Counted from the stretch's first letter, positions 54,378 to 63,358 are shown. The stretch is DNA of 64,000 nucleotides from GWB2-37-7 sp942492835 (GCA_942492835.1 OW818645.1:620001-684000); one strand, 5' to 3'. Notes: generated by a model not told the origin, from the letters alone. Numbers and translations are program-made.

Positions 54378-54698
54378 TTATTTTTGAAATCTATTTCCAG
54401 TGTTCATATAAATCAATGAAGATATTACTATGATAAAAACTAATAACACTCCAACCATCACTATAGCTGTAAGATAAACATATTTTAATAAAGTCGCGAC
54501 TGAAATACAAACAAATATACTTGAAATAGCAAATAATAAATTTCCTACAAATTTACATAAAGCTCTATTATCATATTTCTCTTTTTCATCTTTTGACAAT
54601 GTATTGTAGCCAGAAATTAACCAACTTACTTTTCCATATCTAATAACTATCCCCAAGATAATCAAAAGTAGTGGAGCAATAAAAATTGTTATCTCCAT
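54378..54698 (-). CDS. DUF3784 family small membrane protein
   Basis: 106 aa with three predicted helices (about 3-20, 50-70 and 76-97). The loop SWLISGYNTLSKDEKEKYD is the DUF3784 signature. Function unknown; homologs are common in clostridia and bacilli, often near other small membrane proteins. AAGGAG precedes the ATG. Confidence 0.78.
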   Translation of the reverse strand: MEITIFIAPLLLIILGIVIRYGKVSWLISGYNTLSKDEKEKYDNRALCKFVGNLLFAISSIFVCISVATLLKYVYLTAIVMVGVLLVFIIVISSLIYMNTGNRFQK

Positions 54699-54836
54699 GA
54701 TTGTACACTCCTTATACGTTTATTCTACACCTTTTCAATGCCTTGTCTTGTAACACCTTGAAGAGATGTATATCGTCTCGATTAGTATTGTGGCTAATCA
54801 CTATATATTTCTTGATAAAAATCTTTATTGGTAAAA

Positions 54837-55394
54837 TCATAAAATGCTTAAATTTTCACTGCATCTTTTCAAAAAGCCTAGTATTTTTATTGTAAGTATA
54901 ATTGCTGCTATAAAAATTACAACAATATAAACTAAAGATAATAGTGGTATAAAAATCACGATGAATGAAAATAAAAGTGCAATCTGTAACGTCTTATATT
55001 GATTCCATCTCTTTTCAGCTTCTTCCATTAAATCATATTGTTCCAAGTTCTCTGACATATCCCTAATTCCCATAAATATGCTGTATACGAGTAATAGATT
55101 TAATATAAATGAAGCAATTGCTATTGGTATGCTAAATATCCCCAATACCCCCAAATTAATTCCTCCACCTTGTGCAGGAATTTGATATATAGAAAATATA
55201 GATAATATTAACATAGATATATTATACTTTGCAGCTTTGTTAAAAAAACTACTATTTGGGATGAGTTCGTTAATACCAGAAGCTAAAAATATATAGCCTA
55301 CTATATCAGGTAATATATCAACCCCTACAATTCTAAAATTTATCATTATGAAAAAGAATCCCCAAAACAATTTGTTTAGTCCTCTTCCATTCAT
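54837..55394 (-). CDS. Hypothetical integral membrane protein
   Basis: 185 aa with about five hydrophobic helices; the first (FWGFFFIMINFRIVGVDILP) has a pattern common in small clostridial membrane proteins. A charged loop near 110-130 (SENLEQYDLMEEAEKRWNQ) is probably cytoplasmic. AAGGAGG precedes the ATG. No function assigned. Confidence 0.65.
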   Translation of the reverse strand: MNGRGLNKLFWGFFFIMINFRIVGVDILPDIVGYIFLASGINELIPNSSFFNKAAKYNISMLILSIFSIYQIPAQGGGINLGVLGIFSIPIAIASFILNLLLVYSIFMGIRDMSENLEQYDLMEEAEKRWNQYKTLQIALLFSFIVIFIPLLSLVYIVVIFIAAIILTIKILGFLKRCSENLSIL

Positions 55395-55579
55395 ACAATT
55401 ACCTCCTTATATTGAATTAATTTATACTATAAAGAACATACAAATTAATTAACAGTTGAATACATATCGCACTATTTTACATATGTAAATTGTTTAGTTT
55501 GATATATATATTATACTACTTACTGAATTATTCTTAAAAAGTATCATATAACAGATGCATGAGTGCATTGCTAGACAAT

Positions 55580-56482
55580 TTACTCTATTTTGTCGAAAAA
55601 GGATAATTGACAATTATCCGATTGATGAAGCTTCTCTTTCATTGGCTTTGAATAACTGCCCGAAAGCATATATTTGGCTTTCAGCTCATTTACCATCATA
55701 TACAGTTTATCCTTATATTCCTTGCCTGCGCCACCTGTTTTGTATAAAGCTTGCAATGGCTCATACAAATTAGGAAACTCATTCTTTATAAATTCAAAGA
55801 ACACTCCTCGAGTCTTCCCCCTTAAATAAAGAGTCCCGGGAAGCACATAATCCACCTGACAATCCTTTGCATGAGAATACAAGGCATCTACGTTATCTCG
55901 CCCATCTGTGAGATAGGGAATAATCGGCATAAAATGCAGTCCTGTGGAAGCATTCGTCTTTGCAAACTCTTTTAGCATTTCAAATCTTTTAAAAGATTCC
56001 ATGCCATTTGGCTCTATCTTTCTGCGAATTTCTTCATCCATACAAGTAATAGTTGCTGCTACATTTACATAGGTAATGTTCGCAAGCTCTGCGATTAAAT
56101 CAAAATCCCTCAATACTAAGTCTGACTTTGTAGAAATGATGCAGGGTGTTTTATATTTTATCATCAATCGCAGAATATCAGGCATCAATTTATATTGTGC
56201 CTCTATTGGCTGGTAGCTGTCTGTTACGCCACCAATATTGACTACTTCTCTTTTCCAAGAAGGGCTGCTAATCTGCTTTTCCAATTGCTCTACAATGTTG
56301 GTTTTTACATATATATCATCAAAATATTGCTCAGAATCTAAATACTGATGTGAGTACATTGCATAGCAATATTTACACCCATGTTCACAACCACGATATA
56401 TATTCAAATCCCATGCAAACGGAATTTTCCTCTTTAGCTTGTTTAAAGCCATAGAACAGGTCATTTCTTTATAATTTGCCAT
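55580..56482 (-). CDS. Radical SAM protein, SPL (spore photoproduct lyase)-like family
   Basis: 300 aa. The radical-SAM cysteines are in CEHGCKYCYA (CxxxCxxC) near residue 32; the barrel continues with VNIGGVTDSYQPIEAQY and ends with a basic tail. Proteins like this belong to the SplB-like group but are shorter and lack a proven substrate; a role in repair or modification of nucleic acids is an inference. The ATG at 56482 has GAGGTGA 6 nt upstream; the ORF from 56497 starts within that site. Confidence 0.83.
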   Translation of the reverse strand: MANYKEMTCSMALNKLKRKIPFAWDLNIYRGCEHGCKYCYAMYSHQYLDSEQYFDDIYVKTNIVEQLEKQISSPSWKREVVNIGGVTDSYQPIEAQYKLMPDILRLMIKYKTPCIISTKSDLVLRDFDLIAELANITYVNVAATITCMDEEIRRKIEPNGMESFKRFEMLKEFAKTNASTGLHFMPIIPYLTDGRDNVDALYSHAKDCQVDYVLPGTLYLRGKTRGVFFEFIKNEFPNLYEPLQALYKTGGAGKEYKDKLYMMVNELKAKYMLSGSYSKPMKEKLHQSDNCQLSFFDKIE

Positions 56483-56543
56483 AATTTCACCTCGCAATCT
56501 TAGTGATTCTGTTTGATCCTATATTTTATTAAATATAATAGCT

Positions 56544-57023
56544 TTAATCATAATTGTCTCCAGTATTTCCTTCTAGCTGCAACTCTTTTGCAAGCATACA
56601 AACATTTGATTTAGATTCTCTATTATGTACATTGATAAAAACAAAAACAATAAAAATCATTAACACTAATTTGATTATAACATTCAAAACTATTCCTACC
56701 GAATAGTTAATCGAAAAAATTAGTACTATGTATGCTGCTATATTTAAAAGTGTTGCATAATATGAACCCGACCTCATCTTAATCATGGTTAAACTATCAT
56801 CTTTACTATATACTTTACCACTTACCGATGATAAAGTTATACTATTGAACCTACTCTTACGAAAAGAATAAGTAAAATACCATGTATCCACATTTTCCTT
56901 GTTTATATTACTAACATTGTTCTCATAGTAACCCTTAATACTACGAAATTCTTCCCACACAGTAGATATTGATTTGTCTACTGCATATTCTTTTTCATAA
57001 TTGTTAAGTTTCATATTTACCAT
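56544..57023 (-). CDS. Hypothetical membrane protein
   Basis: 159 aa. Soluble N-terminal part (about 1-85, YFTYSFRKSRFNSITLSSV) followed by two helices (about 90-108 and 113-130). Two nearby ATGs, 57023 and 57014, fit GAAGGGG at 2 or 11 nt; neither spacing is ideal. No family recognised. Confidence 0.55.
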   Translation of the reverse strand: MVNMKLNNYEKEYAVDKSISTVWEEFRSIKGYYENNVSNINKENVDTWYFTYSFRKSRFNSITLSSVSGKVYSKDDSLTMIKMRSGSYYATLLNIAAYIVLIFSINYSVGIVLNVIIKLVLMIFIVFVFINVHNRESKSNVCMLAKELQLEGNTGDNYD

Positions 57024-57089
57024 AACCCCTTCAGAAAACGAATTAACTCAATCTCCCATAATGCTTATAATCTATATGTCAACATTTAA

Positions 57090-57743
57090 CTATTGATTAA
57101 CAATAATACCCCAAAGACCAATTAAATCCGCTGCTTGAAACATATTGATAATTGCTCCTTTTAGTTCAATGGGAGGAGTGGATACCACTGGCGCGACAAA
57201 TTCATTATTGGAAAAATCCACTGTTTCCAATAATGTTTTGAAAAAATTGTTCTTCACAAATCTGGAATCCATTGCTTCAAACCTTTTCAGCTTTGCCTCA
57301 GTCATAGACGATTCGCTAAAGTCAATATGATCAAATAGAACATCAGACATTTTCGCTTTATCAAAATATGAATACTGAAGATTTGAATGTTGAAAAGTTG
57401 TTTGCTTTACAACTGTATCACTCATATCTATACCAATACATTTACATAAAACAAACTTGCATCGCTCAAAATACGAACCTGTAAATTTGCTGTTTGACAA
57501 ATCGCAAGATTGAAATACCACATCAACAAAGCTTGCATTTTCAAAGTTGCATTTATAAAAGGTACAGCTCTCAAAAATGCTATTTCGGATTTCAATTTTA
57601 GAAAACACAGCGCCTTCAATTCGTTCTTCACAACTTTTTATTTGAGAAAGTGGTGTCTCTTCTAATAAGAAGTCTTGCGCATAGGAAAAAAAATCATCTA
57701 TCTGAGTGAGTTCATTTGATATTTGCGGACTGATAATACTCAT
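57090..57743 (-). CDS. Pentapeptide-repeat protein, Qnr-like
   Basis: 217 aa, the length of Qnr proteins. Residues about 50-185 are A(D/N)LXX-type pentapeptides that fold as a right-handed quadrilateral beta-helix mimicking B-DNA. The end LKGAIINMFQAADLIGLWGI resembles the C-terminal dimerisation helix of Qnr proteins, which bind DNA gyrase and give low-level quinolone protection. The start is the ATG at 57743, 6 nt after AGGAAGTG; the longer frame from 57782 is not supported. Activity here is not known. Confidence 0.8.
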   Translation of the reverse strand: MSIISPQISNELTQIDDFFSYAQDFLLEETPLSQIKSCEERIEGAVFSKIEIRNSIFESCTFYKCNFENASFVDVVFQSCDLSNSKFTGSYFERCKFVLCKCIGIDMSDTVVKQTTFQHSNLQYSYFDKAKMSDVLFDHIDFSESSMTEAKLKRFEAMDSRFVKNNFFKTLLETVDFSNNEFVAPVVSTPPIELKGAIINMFQAADLIGLWGIIVNQ

Positions 57744-58164
57744 TTTGTCACTTCCTTTTATATTGACATACAATGATAACACATTGAGAACCGAAAGTTT
57801 GATATGCTTTGTTGAACAACGATAATCCGTTGTGGCCGCTAATTATAAAAAATCTATTTTGATATTTCTCCTTGTCCGAGTGCATTATTACCCAAAATTC
57901 CCAAATTTGGATATTGGGTTTAATCTAATAAAAACAACTATAATATTAATAAATCATTATGTGGTTAATTATACCATAAGTCAGGTATGCCTATAAACAT
58001 ATCTGACTTATGGTATAACCTGGATAAGAAAAAATCAAATGACAAAATAAATTATACAATAAGCAGAAAAAGAACTTTTATTTGATGATGATATGATAGA
58101 CAGTATATATTTGAAAGAAATGTATGTGTTTTACTTGAAAATTGAAGATTTATAACTTTAATGC
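57744..58164. other. Intergenic region
   Basis: 421 bp; apart from the hairpin at 57969-58018 I see an AT-rich, non-coding sequence with the Qnr-like gene's promoter presumably next to its start. Confidence 0.4.
57969..58018. repeat. 21-bp inverted repeat (hairpin)
   Basis: Arms 57969-57989 and 57998-58018 match in 20 of 21 pairs around an 8-nt loop (core CCATAAGTCAG / CTGACTTATGG). No T-run follows on either strand, so it is not a standard terminator. It may be a small mobile-element relic or an RNA structure; the genes on both sides are on the minus strand. Confidence 0.75.
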
Positions 58165-58668
58165 CTATAACACACTAAAAATATAGTCTGCCCACCATGC
58201 ATTCTTTTTTTCACCATACCAAGAAAAATGAGCAATCCAAATTTCGTTGTCCAAGCAATATATACGAAAACCTGTATCTTCACTATTAGACATTACTTTA
58301 TAGCAAACTTTTTCATCGTATGAAGATAAATTTATATTACTTATACCTTCACCCATTGTTAAAATAGTGTTGTGTAAATTCTCCTCTACATATATCACAT
58401 TCTCAAAATCGGCTTTTTGTACTGAAGGTGCAGTTGCGTTTGCGGTATCGATAGAGAAATTTTTTTCGTTAACAGTAAATAAAACTCCTAAGTTTTTTTC
58501 CAGGAAATATTCAAGGCTTGATGAACTGAATGCTGGTAAATACTTAACATTTTTAACTTGATAAATTCCATATTTTAATTCCGTTTTTGTATTCTCCGTT
58601 ACATTACATACATAAATAGTTGTACAAATAAGAATAATACATATCAACAGACCAATAAACTTCTTCAT
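58165..58668 (-). CDS. Hypothetical membrane-anchored or secreted protein
   Basis: 167 aa with an N-terminal hydrophobic signal/anchor (LLICIILICTTIYV) and a folded outer domain containing VENVIYVEENLHNT-like beta segments and WIAHFSWYGE near the end. GAGGTGA precedes the ATG. No family recognised. Confidence 0.6.
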   Translation of the reverse strand: MKKFIGLLICIILICTTIYVCNVTENTKTELKYGIYQVKNVKYLPAFSSSSLEYFLEKNLGVLFTVNEKNFSIDTANATAPSVQKADFENVIYVEENLHNTILTMGEGISNINLSSYDEKVCYKVMSNSEDTGFRIYCLDNEIWIAHFSWYGEKKNAWWADYIFSVL

Positions 58669-58763
58669 TCCTTATCACCTCTCAGAATGTTTTTCTTTAC
58701 ATTCACTATATTCTACTTAAGTAAGTTATTCCAACCCAGCCATTTGCTCAATCTGTAATTTTA

Positions 58764-59645
58764 TTAGTAAATTTCTGTCGCATTCTTTGGTAATTCCTTG
58801 ATATGCTTTATAAACGCAAAGCTTTTTTTAGCTTCATCATAATTATATTCATATTCAAATGTTTTACCTACTTTAGGTGCAATCTCTTCAAACAATTCAC
58901 ATGTTGTAATCAATGCAATCCAAGCAGAATCATAATCACCCATATTAAAGGTCTTCATCAATCTCGTCCATACGTCTAAATCTAAATATTTCTTTAAATA
59001 TTTGTTTGCTTTGCCGATACTTACTTCAAATTCTGTCTGAATACCCACGTACCAATATAACATGGTTAATAATTCTTGTCGCACATAACTATTCATTACT
59101 TCTATTGTAAAAAGAATTTCTTCCCTCCAAAGTCCTTTTGCGCAATATGGTGCTACCCACCAAAAATTATTACAGCGACTAAAATATTGTCCATATGTAG
59201 GTTTTTTAACCCAATAATCTTCGTCAGAGGGTGTTGGAATTTGTGGTAAACAGTTATCTTTATCCAGTAATGGAACAGTCAGCTTATCCGTTCCATAGTC
59301 TTTTATTAACGATTCCATAGTCTGAATATGCAAGTCAATTCTATTTCCATCTATAAACTGCATTAAATATGTATAGCCATTTTTAAAATCAACATCTCTT
59401 CCTTGTATTTTATCAAGTTTATCAGGTTCCTGGATAATAATTGGCTCACCAAAAACACTTATCCAACCCTCATCGTTCACAAAGGATGCTGTTTCAGTAA
59501 CCACATAAACAATGTCATAGTCCTGAAAAATATCTTTTTTCACATTAGGGTTTGCCCGAGAACCGTTCATATAAACAGCTCTAACTCTATTATTTCTATT
59601 TGCAACATCCAATATTAAATCAAACATTTCCTTTTCAGTTCGCAT
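58764..59645 (-). CDS. Aminoglycoside 6-adenylyltransferase (ANT(6)/AadE-like)
   Basis: 293 aa, typical AadE length. The nucleotidyltransferase motif is VRAVYMNGSRANPN then DIFQDYDIVYVV (Asp-x-Asp for metal), followed by the helical substrate domain with YYWVKKPTYGQYFSRCNNFWW-like region. The family adenylylates streptomycin; chromosomal clostridial homologs often have unknown substrates. AAGGAG precedes the ATG. The neighbouring Qnr-like gene makes a small resistance-like cluster on one strand. Confidence 0.85.
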   Translation of the reverse strand: MRTEKEMFDLILDVANRNNRVRAVYMNGSRANPNVKKDIFQDYDIVYVVTETASFVNDEGWISVFGEPIIIQEPDKLDKIQGRDVDFKNGYTYLMQFIDGNRIDLHIQTMESLIKDYGTDKLTVPLLDKDNCLPQIPTPSDEDYWVKKPTYGQYFSRCNNFWWVAPYCAKGLWREEILFTIEVMNSYVRQELLTMLYWYVGIQTEFEVSIGKANKYLKKYLDLDVWTRLMKTFNMGDYDSAWIALITTCELFEEIAPKVGKTFEYEYNYDEAKKSFAFIKHIKELPKNATEIY

Positions 59646-59726
59646 AATAATACTCCTTTCTTGTCACTACGCTATATGTAAATACTCCTTGTTGCACATA
59701 ATTTTACCATGATGTTATAAAGATAA

Positions 59727-59899
59727 GTGCTAGGGAAGACTACGAAAAAGTCGAGAGATATTCAAAAATCTCATTTGTAAATAATTGAAAACCATTGCCT
59801 TTAATAAAAAGTTGCCTTAGAAATGATTCTAGAGCCTCATATTTTCAAACACTTAATTTTATTTTTAAGTGTAGTGTTTTTCGTAGACTTCCCTTGCAC
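59727..59899. mobile_element. 173-bp MITE-like element
   Basis: Bounded by 23-bp inverted repeats (59727-59749 and 59877-59899) identical at 21 of 23 positions (GTGC, GGGAAG, CTACGAAAAA blocks). Inside, CACTTAA / TTAAGTG forms a smaller hairpin. It has no coding capacity, so it would need a transposase supplied elsewhere. No target-site duplication is obvious at the ends. Confidence 0.72.
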
Positions 59900-59921
59900 A
59901 TGTTCTTTGCACCTGATATTT

Positions 59922-61208
59922 TTAAATTTCAATAAATTCTGTTTGTCTTCCATGTATAAAGCTAACCTCTTTATTAAAGAAAATATCTTCCTCTCTATAT
60001 ATAAATACTATCTGATTATCCCACTCTGGTAAGCTGCCACAAATATTAAGCTCGAGAGCATAACAGGTTCTGTTTTCTAAAGGATATTCTCCGCTACCTT
60101 TCACAAAATCCTGTACATCATAAAGTCCAATAGTTGGACCTGCACCATGTCCGAAGGTACCCAAAGGATGGCTATACAGCATGGGTTTAAGTCCTTCTTC
60201 TCTAGCCTGTGTAATTGCATTAACAAAGAGCTCATTTCCAGTAAGTTGAGCTTTAAAATTAGATGTTACTATATCTTGGAAGTGGTTGCAGTTTGTAAAA
60301 AGATCTGTAAGCCCTTTTGGGGTTGAAGCTTCACTGGGCTTTCGTATATAGGCTAACCATTGAATATCTGTATGAAGCCTTATATACTTTCCTGTGATGC
60401 CGATATCACAGTGCAGCAAGTCTCCAGCTTGTATCAAGTTATCAAATATGCGGGTATCAGAACAACCCTTACGTTGTAAGTCTATATCTGGTCCAAACCA
60501 ATAATCGAATCCCAGCTGAGTGATTGCATCACGCATTGACCATTCAATTTCTCTGGTATTGGTAACACCTGGTTTAATAAAGTCTTTAGAAAATGACATC
60601 TTGACGATATCCTGAGTCACATCTACAAGTACCCCCATCAGTTCTAGTTCAAGGTCAGTAATCGTTTGAAGCCATTGGATTGCGACTCCCTCTGCGCTAC
60701 ACAACCTCTGTTGATATTCGAGCTTGAGGTAGCTTAGCAAAGAATCATATAAGCTTGCAGAGATACCATCACAGAAACCATGGTAATTGCTTTTATTAAT
60801 AGCAATGTTATTGGGATTATACTGGCTAATAATACGAGCAATACATTCCCATTGAGACTCGTTCTTATCCTTAACGTTATCATAGATATTACCCATCTCA
60901 GGAGAGAGTGCCCCTATAGACATTCTCCTTACACTTCTAGATGAACGATCATAATGAAAAGCCAGTGCACTAATCCTACGAGAATTAGGCATATCCCAAG
61001 TAAAAAGAGTTTTCATAATTGGATCTTCGTTATACTCCCTGGCTACAATCAGCCAGAAATCCACACCTGATTTTTCCATTGCTTCTGGCAGTACAGTATC
61101 TAACCTGTCACAAAGTATCTTAGTACTCAAAAATGCTTGATTTTTCAGTGGAAGAAGACCTGCCTTACAAAGCTTCCTCTCTATTTCCTTCATAATTGTG
61201 TTATCCAT
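59922..61208 (-). CDS. M24-family metallopeptidase (Xaa-Pro aminopeptidase-like)
   Basis: 428 aa: creatinase-like N-terminal domain (about 1-170) and pita-bread catalytic domain (about 175-428). Metal ligands are visible: Asp in LHCDIGI and in LHTDIQW, His in HPLGTFGHGAGP, Glu in YALELNI and in FIYREEDIFF. Substrate could be a proline peptide or a non-peptide. AAGGAGTGA precedes the ATG. It is followed by the MITE-like element. Confidence 0.87.
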   Translation of the reverse strand: MDNTIMKEIERKLCKAGLLPLKNQAFLSTKILCDRLDTVLPEAMEKSGVDFWLIVAREYNEDPIMKTLFTWDMPNSRRISALAFHYDRSSRSVRRMSIGALSPEMGNIYDNVKDKNESQWECIARIISQYNPNNIAINKSNYHGFCDGISASLYDSLLSYLKLEYQQRLCSAEGVAIQWLQTITDLELELMGVLVDVTQDIVKMSFSKDFIKPGVTNTREIEWSMRDAITQLGFDYWFGPDIDLQRKGCSDTRIFDNLIQAGDLLHCDIGITGKYIRLHTDIQWLAYIRKPSEASTPKGLTDLFTNCNHFQDIVTSNFKAQLTGNELFVNAITQAREEGLKPMLYSHPLGTFGHGAGPTIGLYDVQDFVKGSGEYPLENRTCYALELNICGSLPEWDNQIVFIYREEDIFFNKEVSFIHGRQTEFIEI

Positions 61209-61230
61209 AGTATCACTCCTTCATAAGTAT

Positions 61231-61268
61231 AAGGATATGTGCCAGGCAACATAGTTGTCCAGTTATTT
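61231..61268. repeat. Dispersed 38-bp repeat, copy 1
   Basis: Contains GTGCCAGGCAAC and CCAGTTATTT. It matches 63614-63651 at 32 of 38 positions. It covers the 3' end and stop of the GNAT fragment. Confidence 0.75.
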
Positions 61269-61499
61269 CTCTATTTTCATAAAATAGCCTTTATCTATGT
61301 TCTCCTTAAATATGTATCCCTTATTATCTCTTGCAAAATCTAGCCCACTACTTAAAAATCTAAGCCCCAATCCTTGACCACACAAATCTGGTTTTATTCC
61401 CAAACCAATGTCAGTCATATCAGCAGAATTATATACACCAAACTGATTACCTACTGGAATGTGTTTTGTAGATATGTTCGTATGTTCGGTGCCTGGCAC
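61263..61499 (-). pseudogene. GNAT acetyltransferase fragment
   Basis: 78 codons. The acetyl-CoA-binding motif A region is clear (DIGLGIKPDLCGQGLGLRF, then SSGLDFARDN), but the N-terminal strand set is missing: the GTG start lies in a GTGCCTGGCACT repeat, and the sequence stops before the final beta-strand region. It is a truncated remnant of a GNAT gene of about 160-180 aa. Confidence 0.8.
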
Positions 61500-61710
61500 T
61501 CGTGGGATTTCTTAACCTTCCCGATATGTATTTCGAGGCTCAATCCCTTTAACTTTCACTTACCACCTACTACCTAACTGTCTACGCTTAACATCATAGG
61601 TTACCCGTTGATGTTCTAGACTCTCTATGAGTGGTTTACTAAACCTTTCTCAGTGGGCATTCCATCCACTATATGATACGCCCTTATCTTGACGCACTGC
61701 CTGACACTTA
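61485..61710. repeat. Non-coding insert bounded by GTGCCTGGCAC-like motifs
   Basis: Starts with GGTGCCTGGCACT (about 61486-61500) and ends with GCACTGCCTGACACT (61694-61708). The 200 bp between do not code for a recognised protein on either strand but look GC-richer than the surroundings. It supplies the last codons of the CPBP gene and the first of the GNAT fragment. Confidence 0.5.
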
Positions 61711-62423
61711 TTCTTTTTCAAGAATCGGAACAAGTAAATTGCATAGAATGCGGAAATGCTTAAAATTGCAATCATCAAATATATCTGCATATTGCTTTCC
61801 GCTTTAGTAATTGTTCCACTAATGTTAAATACAATATGAAAAAGGATACCCGGTACAATATTCTTTGTGATAGCAACAAGCAAAGCTAGGGTAATACCTA
61901 TCCCAATAGCAACAATTATCTGTCCCATCTGCTCCATTAACGTATATCCCCTAAGCAGATTAACAATATGTCCGATTCCAAACGTTATTCCAGAAATCAG
62001 AATTGCTCTATTTGTACCTGATTTTACATATATTCCTTGAAACAAAAACCCCCTGAATATCAATTCTTCTATAAATCCTACACCCATCATTAAAAGGCAG
62101 GAAGTAGCAATCTCTGTCATGGAAAGTGTTTTATCTATCCCCACAAAATATTGAATGAAAACTAACATTATAAGAGGTACATAAAACAAAGTCATATGCA
62201 AATCTTTTTTTGTTATTTCTTTCATTCCATATGTTTCAAACCCATTGTTTTTTTTGAGATAAAACACCAATATAATAGAAAAAACAATTAGTACTACACT
62301 GGTAAATAAATTAGTAACTCCTGTAAGCTCTGATAATCCATCCCCAATATTCACCATCACTATATAGAATATTATCCACATTACCGCATGTAAAATCGGC
62401 TTTTTTTCCCTCAGCTTGTTCAT
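61650..62423 (-). CDS. CPBP-family intramembrane metalloprotease (Abi)
   Basis: 257 aa, about seven helices. The active-site motifs are EELIFRGFLFQ and the two histidine motifs FGIGHIVN and FHIVFN. CPBP proteins cleave membrane substrates or give immunity to bacteriocins and phage. The last 18 residues (CQAVRQDKGVSYSGWNAH) come from the repeat-bounded insert and are not part of the family. The ATG at 62423 (7 nt after AAGGAGG) overlaps the tetR stop by one base; a GTG just before it is the alternative. Confidence 0.85.
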   Translation of the reverse strand: MNKLREKKPILHAVMWIIFYIVMVNIGDGLSELTGVTNLFTSVVLIVFSIILVFYLKKNNGFETYGMKEITKKDLHMTLFYVPLIMLVFIQYFVGIDKTLSMTEIATSCLLMMGVGFIEELIFRGFLFQGIYVKSGTNRAILISGITFGIGHIVNLLRGYTLMEQMGQIIVAIGIGITLALLVAITKNIVPGILFHIVFNISGTITKAESNMQIYLMIAILSISAFYAIYLFRFLKKNKCQAVRQDKGVSYSGWNAH

Positions 62424-62998
62424 CACTTGTCCTCCTTTATACTTAATTGATATTTAATGCCCGAAAATGAATCCTTCAATATTTTCACTATTTGTTCTTC
62501 GCTGAAATGACAGTCGTTGGCGGCTACCATTGTGGCAATTCCATGGGTCATTAGCCATATATCAACCAGTAACTGCTCAGCATTCTCCGAATTAAGTCCT
62601 GTCGTCCCAGAAATTATTTCTACTATTTTTTGATTTTCATCATCCTTTATCATCTCAAATATGTTTTTGCCTTTAAATTCATCAGACATAAAAAGTAATT
62701 TGAAAAGATTTTTTTCTTTTTTAGCAAAATCAATGTACACCAGCCCAAATCCCAAAAAGAGTCTTTCGTGACTTTCCATTCCATGTCTTATATAGTCGTT
62801 ATAGATGTTTTCCGCCTTTTTGTACAAGTCCTTCTTTAAATTTTCCATGTTTTGGAAGTTCCTAAATACCGGCTGTATTGAACAACCTAACGACTTTGCC
62901 AGTTCTCTGGCATTCACACTGGCTATACCCTTTTCTCTAGTGATTTCAATTGCTGCATCAAGTATAGCATCCTCTGTAATTTTTATTTTAGGTGGCAT
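62423..62998 (-). CDS. TetR-family transcriptional regulator
   Basis: 191 aa. N-terminal helix-turn-helix (ILDAAIEITREKGIASVNAR, then LAKSLGCSIQPVFRNFQNME) and a helical ligand domain (about 60-190). It is the first gene of the operon with the CPBP protease, and its stop overlaps the next start. GGAGGAG precedes the ATG. A perfect palindrome 19 bp upstream of its start is the likely operator, which implies self-repression. Confidence 0.9.
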   Translation of the reverse strand: MPPKIKITEDAILDAAIEITREKGIASVNARELAKSLGCSIQPVFRNFQNMENLKKDLYKKAENIYNDYIRHGMESHERLFLGFGLVYIDFAKKEKNLFKLLFMSDEFKGKNIFEMIKDDENQKIVEIISGTTGLNSENAEQLLVDIWLMTHGIATMVAANDCHFSEEQIVKILKDSFSGIKYQLSIKEDK

Positions 62999-63016
62999 TT
63001 ATGCTCCTCCTATTTG

Positions 63017-63054
63017 ATTAAATATCACATGATATATATCATGTGATATTTAAT
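63017..63054. promoter_or_regulatory. Palindromic operator of the tetR-CPBP operon
   Basis: Perfect inverted repeat with 19-bp arms (63017-63035 / 63036-63054), core TATCACATGATATATATCAT. It lies 19 bp before the tetR ATG and overlaps the promoter region. The length and symmetry fit binding by a TetR dimer or a pair of dimers. It has no T-run, so a terminator is excluded. Confidence 0.85.
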
Positions 63055-63132
63055 ATATCAAAGAATTATTGCTTTGTCAACTACTAAATCGAGACTTTCA
63101 CTCGTAAGAATTCGCCCATGCTGGTCGAACTT

Positions 63133-63172
63133 AAAAAACAGTTCCACCAATTTGATGTAGAACTGTTTTTTT
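63133..63172. terminator. Hairpin with A6/T6 ends
   Basis: 12-bp perfect stem (63133-63144 / 63160-63171, core ACAGTTC) with a 15-nt loop and T-run on both strands. It likely ends transcription coming from the right (minus strand). Confidence 0.75.
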
Positions 63173-63244
63173 ATGGTACGGTAGGTGTTCCATCGTATTG
63201 TGGATATAACTTTTATTTGTCAGTTGGGATTCATATATGATAAA

Positions 63245-63282
63245 AATAATGCACACAAGCAGTTGTCCTTGCGTGCATTATT
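63245..63282. terminator. 15-bp hairpin, probable terminator
   Basis: Arms 63245-63259 and 63268-63282 with one A-C mismatch (AATAATGCAC core), 8-nt loop. TTATTCTTATT follows on the plus strand. It lies downstream of the truncated ATPase on the minus strand. Confidence 0.55.
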
Positions 63283-63358
63283 CTTATTAGTTTATATCGC
63301 TAAAACGTTTTTGAACATTAACCTCTTTATACTATAATCCTGACTTCTTATATTTATA

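Larger units (their letters stand above)
63055..63358. other. Intergenic region with two hairpins
   Basis: 304 bp between the tetR operator and the ATPase fragment. It contains the hairpins at 63133-63172 and 63245-63282, and no open gene. Confidence 0.5.

Noticed and set aside
61500..61690. Possible group II intron or transposase remnant
   Set aside because: The stretch has coding-like segments interrupted by stops, but no domain V, no reverse-transcriptase motif and no transposase motif could be recognised.
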